Counted from the first letter of the stretch, positions 16,611 through 26,307 are shown. The stretch is 64,000 bases of DNA from an uncultured Litoreibacter sp. (GCA_947494645.1 CANLVO010000001.1:930001-994000); one strand, 5' to 3'. Notes: a model not told the origin generated them from the letters alone. Numbers and translations: made by a program.

Positions 16611-17690
16611 CTACGCGCCCTCTGACATAGCATCCGCAATGGCCGCGCCGCAGGCCTTGGTGTCCGCAGGCCCGCCAAGATCAGGCGTGCGCAAAGCCTC
16701 CTCCGACAAGACCCGCTCAATCGCCGCGACAATCGAAGCGCTGGCCTCATACGCGCCCAGATGCTCCAGCATCATCGCCGCCGCCCAAATCTGGCCGACC
16801 GGGTTGGCAATGCCTTGCCCCGCGATATCAGGCGCGGAGCCATGCACTGGCTCAAACAGCGACGGAAACTTGCCCTCAGGGTTGATATTGCCCGACGGCG
16901 CAATCCCGATGGTGCCGGTGCACGCAGGCCCCAGATCAGACAGAATGTCGCCAAAGAGATTAGAGGCCACCACAACGTCGAACCAATCCGGGTGCAGCAC
17001 GAACTGCGCCGTCAGAATATCAATGTGGTACTTATCGACCTTGATGTCTGGATACTGCGAAGCCATCTCCGCCACCCGCTCGTCCCAATAGGGCATGGTG
17101 ATCGAGATCCCGTTGGACTTGGTCGCCGAGGTCAGATGCCCGCCGCGTTTCGCCGCCAGCTCAAACGCATATTTCAAGATACGGTCGACACCAACCCGGC
17201 TCATAACCGTTTCCTGCAGCACTATCTCGCGATCCGTGCCGGGGAACATTTTGCCGCCGATAGACGAATATTCGCCCTCCGTGTTCTCCCGCACGATCAT
17301 CATATCGATATCACCGGGGCCGCGCCCCGCCAAAGGCAGCGGCACGCCGGGCATGGCGCGGGCAGGGCGCAGGCTGACATATTGGTCAAACTCGCGGCGG
17401 AACTGAATGAGCGACCCCCAAAGGGAGATGTGATCCGGAACAATCTCAGGCCAGCCAACCGCGCCGAAAAACAGCGCGTCACTGCCGCTCAGACGGTCCT
17501 TCCAGTCATCTGGCATCATCTGCCCGTGCTGGGTGTAATAATCGGCAGAGGCGAAATCGTGGTCGGTAAAGTCAAACCCAAGGTCAAACCGTTTCGCGGC
17601 GGCCTCCAGCACACGAATGCCCTCCGGCGTGGTTTCTTTCCCGATCCCGTCCCCCGGGATGACAGCGATCTTCCAACTGTTCTTTGACAT
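16611..17690 (-). CDS. tartrate dehydrogenase / D-malate dehydrogenase (decarboxylating)
   Basis: 359 residues of the beta-decarboxylating dehydrogenase family. IPGDGIGKE opens the NAD-binding fold, the RENTEGEYSSIGG segment near residue 131 and the LFGDILSDLG metal-binding block near 246 are complete, and the LFFGAVGWPE and LWGSLIQFRREFDQY segments point to the tartrate/D-malate branch (TtuC/YeaU) rather than LeuB or isocitrate dehydrogenase. It oxidises and decarboxylates D-malate or tartrate with NAD+ and Mn2+. The hydrolase gene follows without a gap. Confidence 0.88.
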   Translation of the reverse strand: MSKNSWKIAVIPGDGIGKETTPEGIRVLEAAAKRFDLGFDFTDHDFASADYYTQHGQMMPDDWKDRLSGSDALFFGAVGWPEIVPDHISLWGSLIQFRREFDQYVSLRPARAMPGVPLPLAGRGPGDIDMMIVRENTEGEYSSIGGKMFPGTDREIVLQETVMSRVGVDRILKYAFELAAKRGGHLTSATKSNGISITMPYWDERVAEMASQYPDIKVDKYHIDILTAQFVLHPDWFDVVVASNLFGDILSDLGPACTGTIGIAPSGNINPEGKFPSLFEPVHGSAPDIAGQGIANPVGQIWAAAMMLEHLGAYEASASIVAAIERVLSEEALRTPDLGGPADTKACGAAIADAMSEGA

Positions 17691-17782
17691 GTGCGTTTTC
17701 CTCTCGGTCCCGCTCTGAGTAAGCGAGACCTAAAGCACAAGCAACAAAGGTCCTTGGCTATACAAACGCGACTTTGGGAAAA

Positions 17783-17857
17783 TGGCTCCGGCGGTAGGGA
17801 TCGAACCTACGACCAATTGATTAACAGTCAACTGCTCTACCGCTGAGCTACGCCGGA
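17783..17857 (-). tRNA. tRNA-Asn (GTT)
   Basis: Minus-strand sequence folds as a standard cloverleaf: acceptor TCCGGCG/CGCCGGA, D arm GCTCAGC-GGTAGAGC, anticodon GTT in ACTGTTAAT, T arm with GGTTCGATCC, discriminator G and an encoded CCA. Confidence 0.97.
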
Positions 17858-17915
17858 ACGGTTTGCGCGATATAGCAAGGGGTCTCAGGCTCGGCAAGTG
17901 GGTAGGGCGCGAAAA

Positions 17916-18842
17916 TTACGCCTGCCGCGAGAAAACCGCGCTCTCCGAGAGCGGCCCGTCCGGCGTAACCCTGTTTTGCGTTGTCAAATCAATGAGATGG
18001 GCCAGAACATTGCGCGCGGCAGCAGGCAGCAGCGCAGGGTTGAGATCCACGTAAACGGCCTCCGCCACCTCTGCGGCGCGCATCGGGCGGTCGGCCAGCG
18101 CCTGCAATATCTGGCCTTCCCGGTTACGCCGATGCGCCATCAGCTCCGCCATCCGCGCGACAGGCGCCTCGATCGGGGCGCCATGGCCCGCGTGATAGAC
18201 CGCATGGCCCGCCCGCGCCGACATCATCTCCAGCGATGCCATGAAGTCCGACACATGCCCATCCGGCGGGGAGACCAGCGACGTCGACCACCCCATTACC
18301 AGATCGCCGCAGAACACATGGCCGCTGAACGCGCCGTCTACGCCCAGCTCGAAACTCAGATGGTTGCCCATATGCCCCGGCGTGTGCAGTGCCCGCAGCG
18401 CCCAGTCTGAGCCCGCGACCTCTGCCAGATGCGGCAAGGCGACGTCGGGCATGAACGTCTCGTCCACGCCCTCGCCGCCGCCCAGCGCGTCCAGCCCCGT
18501 CATCACCGCCGCCCGCCCCGCGCGGCTCGGGCCAAAGGCATGCACCTTGGCCCCCGTCACCTGCGCCAACACCATCGCCAGCGGCGAGTGGTCGACATGG
18601 CTGTGCGTCACGAAAATATGGCTGATCCGCTGATGGCCCTCCAACGCGTCCATAATGGCTGCCAGATGCGCCTCGTCCGGGGGGCCGGGGTCAATCACGG
18701 CCACATCCCGCGTGCCCACCAGATAGGTGTTGGTGCCGCGAAAGGTCATCGGCGAGGGGTTGGGGGCCAGCACCCGGCGAATGGCGGGGCCAATCGGCTC
18801 GGGGGTTCCAACAGGCGGGTCGAAACGGCTTAGATCGTCCAT
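17916..18842 (-). CDS. MBL-fold metallo-hydrolase with C-terminal winged helix (LACTB2-like)
   Basis: 308 residues. Zinc ligands THSHVDH at 79-85 (His80, His82, Asp84, His85), a further His in HTPGHMGNH near 155-160, Asp in CGDLVMG and His in YHAGHG complete the two-metal site. After residue 225 comes a small winged-helix domain (MAHRRNREGQILQAL) typical of LACTB2-type enzymes, some of which are endoribonucleases. The physiological substrate is not evident. It is divergent from the EnvZ-like kinase with a 42-base gap. Confidence 0.85.
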   Translation of the reverse strand: MDDLSRFDPPVGTPEPIGPAIRRVLAPNPSPMTFRGTNTYLVGTRDVAVIDPGPPDEAHLAAIMDALEGHQRISHIFVTHSHVDHSPLAMVLAQVTGAKVHAFGPSRAGRAAVMTGLDALGGGEGVDETFMPDVALPHLAEVAGSDWALRALHTPGHMGNHLSFELGVDGAFSGHVFCGDLVMGWSTSLVSPPDGHVSDFMASLEMMSARAGHAVYHAGHGAPIEAPVARMAELMAHRRNREGQILQALADRPMRAAEVAEAVYVDLNPALLPAAARNVLAHLIDLTTQNRVTPDGPLSESAVFSRQA

Positions 18843-18884
18843 TGGGCTTTCCCTTGTCCGCGCAGCCGCCTAGTTTGGCGGCCT

Positions 18885-20186
18885 ATGCGGAATATCTCTC
18901 TCAAACGCTATTTGCCCCGCAGCCTCTATGGCCGTGCGGCGCTTATCCTTTTGGTGCCAATCGTCACCATCCAGATTGTCGTGTCTTTCGCCTTCATTCA
19001 ACGTCTCTATGAAGATGTCACGGTGCAAATGACGCAAAACATGGTGCCCCAGATCGCACTTCTGGCGGAGGCGGCGGCCCAAAGCCAGGACGAGCTGGAA
19101 ATGCGCGCCCAAAGGCTGGGGGTGGAGGCCGACTATCCCGGCACCCCCATCGACACCCGCATCCGATTCTATGACCTGTCGGGCCGCGCCATCTACACCA
19201 CGCTACAGCAGAGCTTCGACACGCTCACCGGCATTGATCTGGTGGAAAACCGCAAGGCCGTGCGCATCTCCACTGCGGTGGAGGGCGAGGTGCTGGAAAT
19301 GACCTTCCCCCGCAGCCGCGTCTCCGCTCGTAACCCGCACCAGCTGATCGTGCTGATGCTCGCCACAGGCGCGCTGATGACGCTGATCGCTTATTTGTTC
19401 CTGCGCAATCAGCTACGGCCCATCAAACGGCTGGCAGAGGCGGCGGAGTCTTTCGGTAAGGGCCAGGTGGTGCCCTACCAGCCCTCCGGCGCCAACGAGG
19501 TCCGCTCCGCAGGCGGCGCCTTCCTCAACATGCGCTCCCGGATCGAGCGCCAGACCCAGCAGCGCACGCTCATGCTGTCAGGCGTCAGCCACGACCTGCG
19601 CACGCCCTTGACCCGGCTCAAGCTGGGCCTGTCGATGCAGCCCGCATCAAAAGACAATGACGCGCTGATCGGCGACGTGTCCGAGATGGAAAGCCTGATC
19701 ACCGCCTTCCTCGACTTCGCCCGCTCCGACGCCACCGAAGAGCTGGAACCCTGCGACCCGGTGCAGCTGACCCGCGAGGTTGTCGAGAACGCCAAACGAG
19801 CCGGCCAAAGCGTCACCTTGGGCGAGATGCCCAAGACCGGCGTCGACATGAACCTGCGCCCGATGGCCATCAGACGCGCGTTGGAAAATCTCACCGGCAA
19901 TGCGGTGCGCTACGGCACCAATGCCCGTGTTTCAGCCGAGGTGCTGGAAACCGCAATCCGCATCAGCATCGAAGACGACGGCCCCGGCATCCCCGAGGCC
20001 AAACGCGAAGAGGCCCTCAAACCCTTCTCCCGCCTCGACGCGTCCCGCAACCAGAACAAAGGCTCCGGCGTCGGCCTCGGCCTCGCCATAGCCGCCGACA
20101 TCGCCCGCAGCCACGGAGGCTCCCTCCGCCTCGGCGAAAGCCCCGAACTGGGCGGGTTAAGCGTAGACCTGGTGCTGCCGCGGTAG
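18885..20186 (+). CDS. EnvZ-like sensor histidine kinase (orphan)
   Basis: 433 residues. Membrane helices at about 17-38 and 151-171 flank a periplasmic region of about 110 residues; a HAMP domain follows; phosphoacceptor His236 in SGVSHDLRTPLTRLKLGL, then NLTGNAVRYG, DDGPGIPEAK and GVGLGLAIA of the ATPase domain. The short periplasmic part and H-box resemble EnvZ. No response regulator is adjacent, so its partner (an OmpR homologue) must be elsewhere. Confidence 0.9.
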   Translation: MRNISLKRYLPRSLYGRAALILLVPIVTIQIVVSFAFIQRLYEDVTVQMTQNMVPQIALLAEAAAQSQDELEMRAQRLGVEADYPGTPIDTRIRFYDLSGRAIYTTLQQSFDTLTGIDLVENRKAVRISTAVEGEVLEMTFPRSRVSARNPHQLIVLMLATGALMTLIAYLFLRNQLRPIKRLAEAAESFGKGQVVPYQPSGANEVRSAGGAFLNMRSRIERQTQQRTLMLSGVSHDLRTPLTRLKLGLSMQPASKDNDALIGDVSEMESLITAFLDFARSDATEELEPCDPVQLTREVVENAKRAGQSVTLGEMPKTGVDMNLRPMAIRRALENLTGNAVRYGTNARVSAEVLETAIRISIEDDGPGIPEAKREEALKPFSRLDASRNQNKGSGVGLGLAIAADIARSHGGSLRLGESPELGGLSVDLVLPR

Positions 20187-20267
20187 GAACCTGCAACTAA
20201 GGTCTGCATTGGGCCTACAGCGAGATGTACGGAGGACTGTGTGGATGGCTGATGAAGAGGGAAGAAA

Positions 20268-20603
20268 ATGACCTGTATGACTTTGTCACGTGTTGTTTTG
20301 ATTTTCTCGCTTCTATTGGCTGTCGGCTGCGGGTCTCCCCAATCTAGTGCTTGCACGCAGACGGACACCGCGACCAAAAGGCAGGCTTTGAAAGTGGTCC
20401 AGGTAGCATTGGAAAATTCCTACGGAGGTGACGGGTCTAACTTTAGCTTCGATGTATTCGCGTTACGGAATGACATGATCATCTTAAGGTGCGGAGAGAT
20501 TGTCGTGGTTCGAACTGCTCCCAAGAGCGACTTCCATGGGGGGGCCGTAACAGGTCCAGAATATGAGTTCAGGGTGAATCTTGAGGCAAACAAACTGATG
20601 TAG
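20268..20603 (+). CDS. small putative lipoprotein, unknown function
   Basis: 111 residues; GAAGAGGGAAGAAA precedes the ATG. The amino end is a lipoprotein-like signal (hydrophobic VVLIFSLLLAVGC, Cys21 as the likely lipidated residue, although Ala at -3 is not ideal). The mature part has no domain I recognise. Codon use is more AT-rich than in the neighbours, as in the next gene, which suggests a recently acquired or fast-evolving locus. It could be a species-specific gene. Confidence 0.6.
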   Translation: MTCMTLSRVVLIFSLLLAVGCGSPQSSACTQTDTATKRQALKVVQVALENSYGGDGSNFSFDVFALRNDMIILRCGEIVVVRTAPKSDFHGGAVTGPEYEFRVNLEANKLM

Positions 20604-20777
20604 GTGGCAACTGAACTCCACGGCAAAGCGTCTAACTCTACCTGTTGCGTGTTCTCTGACCGCTTCGGTTTCATTTTCAGTGAAACTGCTGCACAATTTG
20701 GCCCTGCATGGCGCGCGATAAAGTCTGAGACGTCTTGGTGGCCCAAACCACCTCATACGATTTTAGAGGAACTTCAC

Positions 20778-21062
20778 ATGAACGAGTTAGCCCCACTTAT
20801 TGGAGTGATGTTGGGTGTGCTGTGTGTTTCAGCAGCCGTCGCCGTTCTTATAGTGCGGGTTTGGCGTGGCCGAGGGTTGGTCTACTCCTACGGCGTACTC
20901 GGACTTGTCCTCATTCTTTGGATGGCCTGGTTTGCTATCTTCGGAAACTTCTCGACGGGCATGGAAGGGCTGGCCTTCATAATCTGGACGTCGCTCTACG
21001 GTGCCGTTTGTTTTGGTGCTCTTGTCGGATATGCCATTTTTAGAACATTCAAGCGAGATTAG
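20778..21062 (+). CDS. small three-helix membrane protein, unknown function
   Basis: 94 residues from the ATG at 20778, preceded by GAGGAAC; an upstream extension to a GTG at 20604 directly after the previous stop looks non-coding. Three hydrophobic stretches (about 5-27, 36-56 and 65-88) are separated by short loops; the tail RTFKRD is basic and cytoplasmic. No family recognised. The 174 bases between it and the lipoprotein gene contain no ORF of note. Confidence 0.6.
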   Translation: MNELAPLIGVMLGVLCVSAAVAVLIVRVWRGRGLVYSYGVLGLVLILWMAWFAIFGNFSTGMEGLAFIIWTSLYGAVCFGALVGYAIFRTFKRD

Positions 21063-21311
21063 TCTGAAACAACGACACAGGAGCAGGCTGCTGCAACTTG
21101 GGGGCGGCGCGACATGGCGCGACATAAGGAAATACCACGCCGTCCGCCATTTGACCTCTGAGTTCGAACCGAAAATCCGCCTCTCCTCCGCCACAGTTTC
21201 TCGCTCTAAAAATAGATAAAAATCTATACATCCCAACGATATGGGCGGCTCAGTTAATTCAAACTTCAAATCTCACCGCTAGGGCTTGACCAGTTCTTTT
21301 GCGACGCGGTG

Positions 21312-22397
21312 ATGAGTATGGCTATATTTCTTTTCGACACGGTTTTTCTTGGCAACTTCGCCGATACTTACATTGATGAAACTGATCAGAATGCTGAGAA
21401 CGCGGCGGATCTTCTGGGGGCATACTCAAATATCCCCAAGACGCAGCTGACGGTGGATGATGCCGATGATGACAACGTTATCTTCGACAATGAATTCCTA
21501 ACGCCCGACACGATCAGTTACGACACCGGGTCTGGTACGATTACAGTCGCGTTGGACTCGTCGATTGAATACATGGCCACCATCACGCGCGGTGACGGCA
21601 CCACATACAGCGAATCCGTTAGCGTCTATCAGATGGACAATGGGGACGTGTTCGTTCTTGGCGACATCTTTGAAGGGGAAAACATTCAGGCGATCGAGCT
21701 GACCTCCGTCATCAAATCGGATTTCGGCGGCGCGTCTGCGCGTGACAAAACCTACAATTTCGATGTCGTCTGCCTCACCAGCGGGACCATGATCCAGACC
21801 CGAAGTGGCGAGACGCCTGTGGAGACCCTGAAGGAAGGCGATCTGGTGCAAACGCTCTCCGATGGGTGTCAGCCGGTGTTGATGACAGGCTCTCAGAGCC
21901 GCAAACCACGACCCGAAACGGCACCGATCACCTTCGCCAAAGGCTGCCTTGGGGCAAACACGCCCAAACGCACCCTTCGTGTCTCTCCCCAGCACCGCAT
22001 GTTGGTGACCTCTCCCGTAGCCTATGACCTCCTCGGTTGCCCGCATGCCTACATCCCGGCCAAGAAACTTGCAGGCGTGGATGGTGTCTCTAAGGGGCAG
22101 GGCGTTCAGCCCGTCACCTACTGGCACCTCCTTTTTGAGCGGCACCAGTCAATCCTCGCAAACGGCACATGGGTCGAAAGCCTGCTGATAGCCCCTATGT
22201 CGATGCGAGCATTGCCCATGACCTCCCGGCTGAAGCTGCATGGCCTCCATCGCAAACTGCACCCCGTCGCCAGCCGGACACCGGAATTTCCCATCCTCAA
22301 AGGCAAGAGCCTGTCAGCATTCCTGACCCAAAGCCGCCAGACCCAAATCCCCATGGTCAGCCCCGCGTTGTTTGAGCCGACCCGTCAGTCAGCCTGA
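21312..22397 (+). CDS. Hint-domain protein (Hint_2 type)
   Basis: 361 residues from ATG at 21312; an ATG two codons on is equally possible and no clear ribosome site exists. The first 150 residues are acidic (many Asp, little Lys), like secreted RTX-associated roseobacter proteins. The Hint module starts at the Cys in VVCLTSGTMIQTRSGE, the position of the self-splicing nucleophile, continues through VETLKEGDLVQTLSDG and ends with the SPQHRML and ILANGTWVESLL blocks. Such proteins are widespread in Rhodobacterales, probably exported and self-cleaving. The 245-base gap before it shows no gene. Confidence 0.82.
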   Translation: MSMAIFLFDTVFLGNFADTYIDETDQNAENAADLLGAYSNIPKTQLTVDDADDDNVIFDNEFLTPDTISYDTGSGTITVALDSSIEYMATITRGDGTTYSESVSVYQMDNGDVFVLGDIFEGENIQAIELTSVIKSDFGGASARDKTYNFDVVCLTSGTMIQTRSGETPVETLKEGDLVQTLSDGCQPVLMTGSQSRKPRPETAPITFAKGCLGANTPKRTLRVSPQHRMLVTSPVAYDLLGCPHAYIPAKKLAGVDGVSKGQGVQPVTYWHLLFERHQSILANGTWVESLLIAPMSMRALPMTSRLKLHGLHRKLHPVASRTPEFPILKGKSLSAFLTQSRQTQIPMVSPALFEPTRQSA

Positions 22398-22472
22398 AGG
22401 GGCTTCGGTCTCCCGCGTCACGACCCGCCATTTCGCGCAAGCGGACTGTTTGAGATGACATCGCAGAAGGTC

Positions 22473-22549
22473 TGGTAGGCCCGGCAGGACTTGAACCCGC
22501 AACCAAAGCGTTATGAGCGCTCTGCTCTAACCAATTGAGCTACAGGCCC
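22473..22549 (-). tRNA. tRNA with CAT anticodon (Ile2 or elongator Met)
   Basis: Minus strand: acceptor GGGCCTG/CGGGCCT (pair 1-72 is G-T), D arm with AATTGGTTAG, anticodon loop CTCATAA on a GAGCG/CGCTT-like stem, T loop TTCAAGT, discriminator A, encoded CCA. It is not an initiator (no GGG/CCC in the anticodon stem). The variable region TTGGTTGC resembles tRNA-Ile2, whose C34 is turned into lysidine by TilS, but elongator Met cannot be excluded by eye. Confidence 0.92.
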
Positions 22550-22650
22550 CCAATGGTGATGCTCATGTTGCTACCAGACCAAGCCCGGGCGTCAAGCGGG
22601 CTCGCGCGGCTTCAAAGATGAACAGCATCCTAACAAAACCGCCCTAGAGT

Positions 22651-22702
22651 TTTGTACAAATTGGGTTTTGGCCCGTTTTGTTTCGTACAAATTGTACAAA
22701 AC
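22651..22702. repeat. GTACAAA inverted element, copy 1
   Basis: Contains TTTGTACAAATTGGG, TTTTGGCCCG and two more GTACAAA units ending ATTGTACAAAACCCC. The reverse complement of the left part matches the element at 30191-30242 over GGGCCAAAACCCA-(A/T)TTTGTACAAA. It lies in the gap between the CAT tRNA and purM, possibly in the purM promoter or leader. Confidence 0.6.
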
Positions 22703-22777
22703 CCCAAGACGGGCTCTGTCGCATTGCATGAACGGGTCGGTTGCTCTATCGCGTCTGCAACAGAACTTGGGGGCGTT

Positions 22778-23824
22778 ATGAGCGACAAGAAAAACGGACT
22801 GACCTATGCCGATGCTGGCGTTGATATCGATGCAGGCAACGCACTTGTGGACCGCATCAAACCTGCCGCCGCCGCCACCAATCGCTCAGGTGTTATGGCT
22901 GGTCTGGGTGGGTTTGGCGCGCTGTTTGACCTCAAGGCTGCAGGCTTTTCGGACCCCATTCTGGTAGGCGCAACCGACGGTGTGGGCACCAAGCTGCGCA
23001 TCGCCATCGACACCGGGCATCTGGACACAATCGGCATTGATCTGGTCGCCATGTGCGTCAACGATCTGGTCTGCCAAGGCGCTGAGCCATTGTTTTTCCT
23101 CGATTATTTTGCCACTGGCAAGCTCGAGATGGAGGACGCCGCCACCATCATCGAAGGCATCGCCGAGGGCTGCAAACGCTCTGGCTGCGCGCTGATCGGT
23201 GGCGAAACCGCCGAGATGCCGGGCATGTACGGGGCAGGGGATTTCGATCTTGCAGGCTTCTCCGTCGGCGCAATGGAACGCGGCGCAGGCCTGCCCGCAG
23301 AGGTATCCGAGGGCGACGTATTGCTGGGGCTAGCCTCTGACGGGGTGCATTCCAACGGCTACTCGCTGGTGCGCCGCGTGGTCGAGCACTCCGGCCTTTC
23401 ATGGGACGCGGCCTCTCCCTTTGGCGAAGGCACTCTGGGCCAAGCCCTGCTGACACCTACAAGATTGTATGTAAAACAATCACTTGCAGCCATTCGTTCA
23501 GGTGGCGTCCGCGCGCTGGCGCATATCACTGGCGGCGGTTTGACCGAGAATATCCCCCGCGTTCTGCCCGATGGTTTGGGTATCTCCATCGACCTTGACG
23601 CATGGGATCTGCCCCCCGTCTTCAAATGGCTCGCGTCCGAGGGTGGCATCGCAGAGCCTGAGATGCTCAAGACGTTTAATTCCGGCATCGGCATGGTTTT
23701 GGTCGTCGCCAAAGACGAGGCCGAACGCTTGACCTCGCTCCTCACGGAAGCAGGTGAAACCGTTGCCCAGCTTGGTCATGTCACCAAGGAGGCAGGTGTC
23801 GCCTATCGTGGCAACCTGCTTTGA
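22778..23824 (+). CDS. purM: phosphoribosylformylglycinamidine cyclo-ligase
   Basis: 348 residues from ATG at 22778 ([21 protein letters not shown]); the frame is open farther upstream but that part covers the repeat element. PurM (AIR synthetase) closes the imidazole ring with ATP in step five of purine synthesis. [33 protein letters not shown] and [11 protein letters not shown] are the PurM signatures; [15 protein letters not shown] follows. The purN start overlaps its stop, so the two are an operon. Other pur genes (purC, S, Q) lie 8 kb downstream in a separate unit. Confidence 0.97.
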   Translation: MSDKKNGLTYADAGVDIDAGNALVDRIKPAAAATNRSGVMAGLGGFGALFDLKAAGFSDPILVGATDGVGTKLRIAIDTGHLDTIGIDLVAMCVNDLVCQGAEPLFFLDYFATGKLEMEDAATIIEGIAEGCKRSGCALIGGETAEMPGMYGAGDFDLAGFSVGAMERGAGLPAEVSEGDVLLGLASDGVHSNGYSLVRRVVEHSGLSWDAASPFGEGTLGQALLTPTRLYVKQSLAAIRSGGVRALAHITGGGLTENIPRVLPDGLGISIDLDAWDLPPVFKWLASEGGIAEPEMLKTFNSGIGMVLVVAKDEAERLTSLLTEAGETVAQLGHVTKEAGVAYRGNLL

Positions 23825-24423
23825 AGAACGTCGCGATCCTGATCTCGGGTGGTGGGTCCAACATGCTCAAACTGGTCGAGAGCATGCGCGAAGATCACCC
23901 CGCAAGGCCTTGTTTGGTATTGTCAAATGATCCGAGCGCAGTCGGTCTGGCGCGGGCTGCAAGCCTTGGTGTGACCACGGTGGCGGTGGATCACAAGCCT
24001 TACGGAGAAGACCGCGAACTCTTTGAGGCAGAGCTAAACGCCCACCTCGAACGCGCCAATACCGACATCATCTGCCTTGCCGGTTTCATGCGCATTCTGA
24101 CGCCGTCCTTTATGGAAAAATGGGCTGGCAAGATGCTCAACATCCACCCGTCGCTTCTGCCGAAATACAAGGGACTAAACACCCATGCCCGCGCGCTGGA
24201 GGCCGGTGACACCCAAGCAGGCTGTACCGTGCATGAGGCCACCGCCGAGCTGGATGGCGGCCCGATCCTGTGCCAGGCCCGTGTCGATATCGAGCCTGGC
24301 GAAACCGCCGATAGCCTCGCCGAAAAAGTGCTGCGTCTTGAGCATCAAATCTATCCCGCAACATTACGCAGATTTGCCGCCGGGGACAGGCTTCGGCGTG
24401 ATTGGAAAAGTGACGCAACGTGA
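23821..24423 (+). CDS. purN: phosphoribosylglycinamide formyltransferase
   Basis: 200 residues, starting at a TTG that overlaps the purM stop (TTGA), which gives [12 protein letters not shown], the phosphate-binding loop. The formyl-transfer site is present: [21 protein letters not shown] with the catalytic Asn and His, and [17 protein letters not shown] with the catalytic Asp. Uses 10-formyl-THF to make FGAR, step three of purine synthesis. Coupled translation with purM is the likely way the weak TTG start is read. Confidence 0.96.
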   Translation: MKNVAILISGGGSNMLKLVESMREDHPARPCLVLSNDPSAVGLARAASLGVTTVAVDHKPYGEDRELFEAELNAHLERANTDIICLAGFMRILTPSFMEKWAGKMLNIHPSLLPKYKGLNTHARALEAGDTQAGCTVHEATAELDGGPILCQARVDIEPGETADSLAEKVLRLEHQIYPATLRRFAAGDRLRRDWKSDAT

Positions 24424-24513
24424 CTTCGGTCTCTTTCCATTTTTGGTGTATGGGCTTATGAAACACAGGTCGGTGGGCGGCCTGAAGCAAGAAAAACGAT
24501 AAACCGGACCCAA

Positions 24514-25677
24514 ATGAAAACCATCACCACGACACAAGAGCTTGCCGCATATTGCGCGCATGCAGCCAAGTTTGCCTACGTTACCGTCGACACAGAATTT
24601 CTGCGCGAGCGGACCTATTACGCGAAGCTGTGCCTGATCCAGCTTGCCGTCTCCGGAGATGATCCAGAAGAAGACGCGGTTCTTGTTGACCCCATCGAGG
24701 GCGCGGAGATGTCACTTGAGCCGCTCTACGACCTCTTTCGTGATGAGGCCGTTGTGAAGGTTTTTCATGCGGCCCGCCAAGACCTTGAGATCTTCTTCGT
24801 CGAGGGCGGCGTCATCCCAACTCCCCTGTTTGACACGCAGGTCGCGGCGATGGTGTGCAACTTTGGCGAACAAGTGGGCTACGAGACGCTTGTGCGCAAG
24901 ATTGCCAAGGAGAGCGTGGACAAATCATCCCGGTTTACGGATTGGTCCCGTCGTCCCTTGTCAGATGCGCAGAAGAATTACGCGCTGGCCGACGTGACGC
25001 ATCTCCGCGATATATACGAATACTTGTCCGCCAGATTGACCCGCACCAAACGGCTCAGCTGGGTCGAGGAAGAAATGGCCGTTCTGCGCGCGCCTGAGAC
25101 CTATGTGGTCGAGCCCGAAAATGCGTGGCGTCGCGTGAAAGTGCGCACCAACGCCCCGAAATTCTTGGCAATTGTGCGCGAACTGGCGCAATTCCGCGAG
25201 CATTACGCGCAGACCAAAAACGTGCCGCGCAGTCGGGTCTACAAGGACGACGCGCTGCTGGAGCTGGCCTCCGCCAAGCCCAAGGCGCACTCTGACTTGA
25301 GCAAAACCCGGCTGCTGCTGCGCGAAGCCCGCAAAGGCGAAATTGCAGACGGTATTCTGGCGGCCGTGGCGGCAGGCCTCGCCTGTGATCCAAACGACAT
25401 GCCAAAAGTACCCGCGCCGCGCGACAAGAGCACGATCAACGCGGCTTTGGCCGATTTGCTACGGGTCTTGCTGAAGGCCAAGGCAGAGCAGGCCGGTGTC
25501 GCTCAAAAGTTGATTGCGACGGCAGCAGAGCTGGACAGCATCGCCTTGGGAGAGCGCGATGGTTTGGCCCTATCGGGCTGGCGCAAAGAGGTGTTTGGCG
25601 ATGACGCCCTGCGCCTCTGCGGTGGCGAAGTGGCACTGACGGCGGATGGCTCCACCGTGAAAATCATTGAGATTTAG
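24514..25677 (+). CDS. rnd: ribonuclease D
   Basis: 387 residues. A DEDD 3'-5' exonuclease: VTVDTEFLRERTYY (Exo I), HAARQDLEIF (Exo II) and YALADVTHLRDIY (Exo III, DEDDy tyrosine) within the first 175 residues, then HRDC-like helical domains; the first HRDC segment (VRELAQFREHYAQTKNVPRSRV) is clear. It trims 3' ends of tRNA precursors and other stable RNAs. Same strand as purMN, 90 bases downstream. Confidence 0.95.
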   Translation: MKTITTTQELAAYCAHAAKFAYVTVDTEFLRERTYYAKLCLIQLAVSGDDPEEDAVLVDPIEGAEMSLEPLYDLFRDEAVVKVFHAARQDLEIFFVEGGVIPTPLFDTQVAAMVCNFGEQVGYETLVRKIAKESVDKSSRFTDWSRRPLSDAQKNYALADVTHLRDIYEYLSARLTRTKRLSWVEEEMAVLRAPETYVVEPENAWRRVKVRTNAPKFLAIVRELAQFREHYAQTKNVPRSRVYKDDALLELASAKPKAHSDLSKTRLLLREARKGEIADGILAAVAAGLACDPNDMPKVPAPRDKSTINAALADLLRVLLKAKAEQAGVAQKLIATAAELDSIALGERDGLALSGWRKEVFGDDALRLCGGEVALTADGSTVKIIEI

Positions 25678-25687
25678 AGGCTTAGGA

Positions 25688-26158
25688 TTAGCGACTGACC
25701 GTGCGTTGGCTTCGCTGCCCGCGCACAACAATGCCGCGAATGCTTGCAAGCTGACGATTGCTGAGCGCGGCTCCGGCAATGATCTCGCGCGATTGCGTTG
25801 TGGATTGCGCCCGACGCTCTAACGGCGGCAGGACCCGGAACTCATAGACCGCAAGCGAGGGATCAGCGCTGTTCACGCGCACCAATTCTGCATCCCAAAA
25901 CCCTTGAACTGGCGGCAGGCCCACGGCTCGGATGATCGCGCCACCCGGCGTCTGATCCACTGCCAGCTCTGTCACCTGATCAACCAACTGCCTGCCATCT
26001 GTTGTGACATCCGCGTTGGCCGCGACCGTCTCGACGCTTTCACGCCCGAACCAGTTGAACGGGTTGAACCGGCTTTCAGCCACACGGCCGCACGCGCCCA
26101 CTGTCAGGGAAATGGCCATGACGGCCAAAATGGGTGTTCTCATCCGGTCAGTTTTCAT
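25688..26158 (-). CDS. putative lipoprotein, roseobacter-conserved type
   Basis: 156 residues from ATG at 26158 (GGTGGA upstream), with a lipoprotein signal ending LTVGAC. The mature protein has FNPFNWFGRE soon after the lipidated Cys, and a beta-rich region with GFWDAELVRV and YEFRVLPP. I recall similar hypothetical lipoproteins in Rhodobacterales next to rnd/sufE but know no function. It is convergent with rnd (10-base gap) and divergent from sufE. Confidence 0.65.
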   Translation of the reverse strand: MKTDRMRTPILAVMAISLTVGACGRVAESRFNPFNWFGRESVETVAANADVTTDGRQLVDQVTELAVDQTPGGAIIRAVGLPPVQGFWDAELVRVNSADPSLAVYEFRVLPPLERRAQSTTQSREIIAGAALSNRQLASIRGIVVRGQRSQRTVSR

Positions 26159-26307
26159 CAGGTCCACCTGTACAAGCGGTCTTCACCGCCGCGTTCATAG
26201 CAAAAAGAGGTAGCGCATCATCTCGGATTTGGAAAGCCAAAGGTGGTGGACGCCCGGCGTGGCGTGGCTATATCTGCTGGGACCGGTGCGACGCAGAAAG
26301 CAGGCAA

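Noticed and set aside
20604-20777. N-terminal extension of the small membrane protein from a GTG at 20604
   Set aside because: It begins directly after the previous stop, lacks a ribosome site and has no membrane or domain pattern; ATG at 20778 has GAGGAAC upstream.
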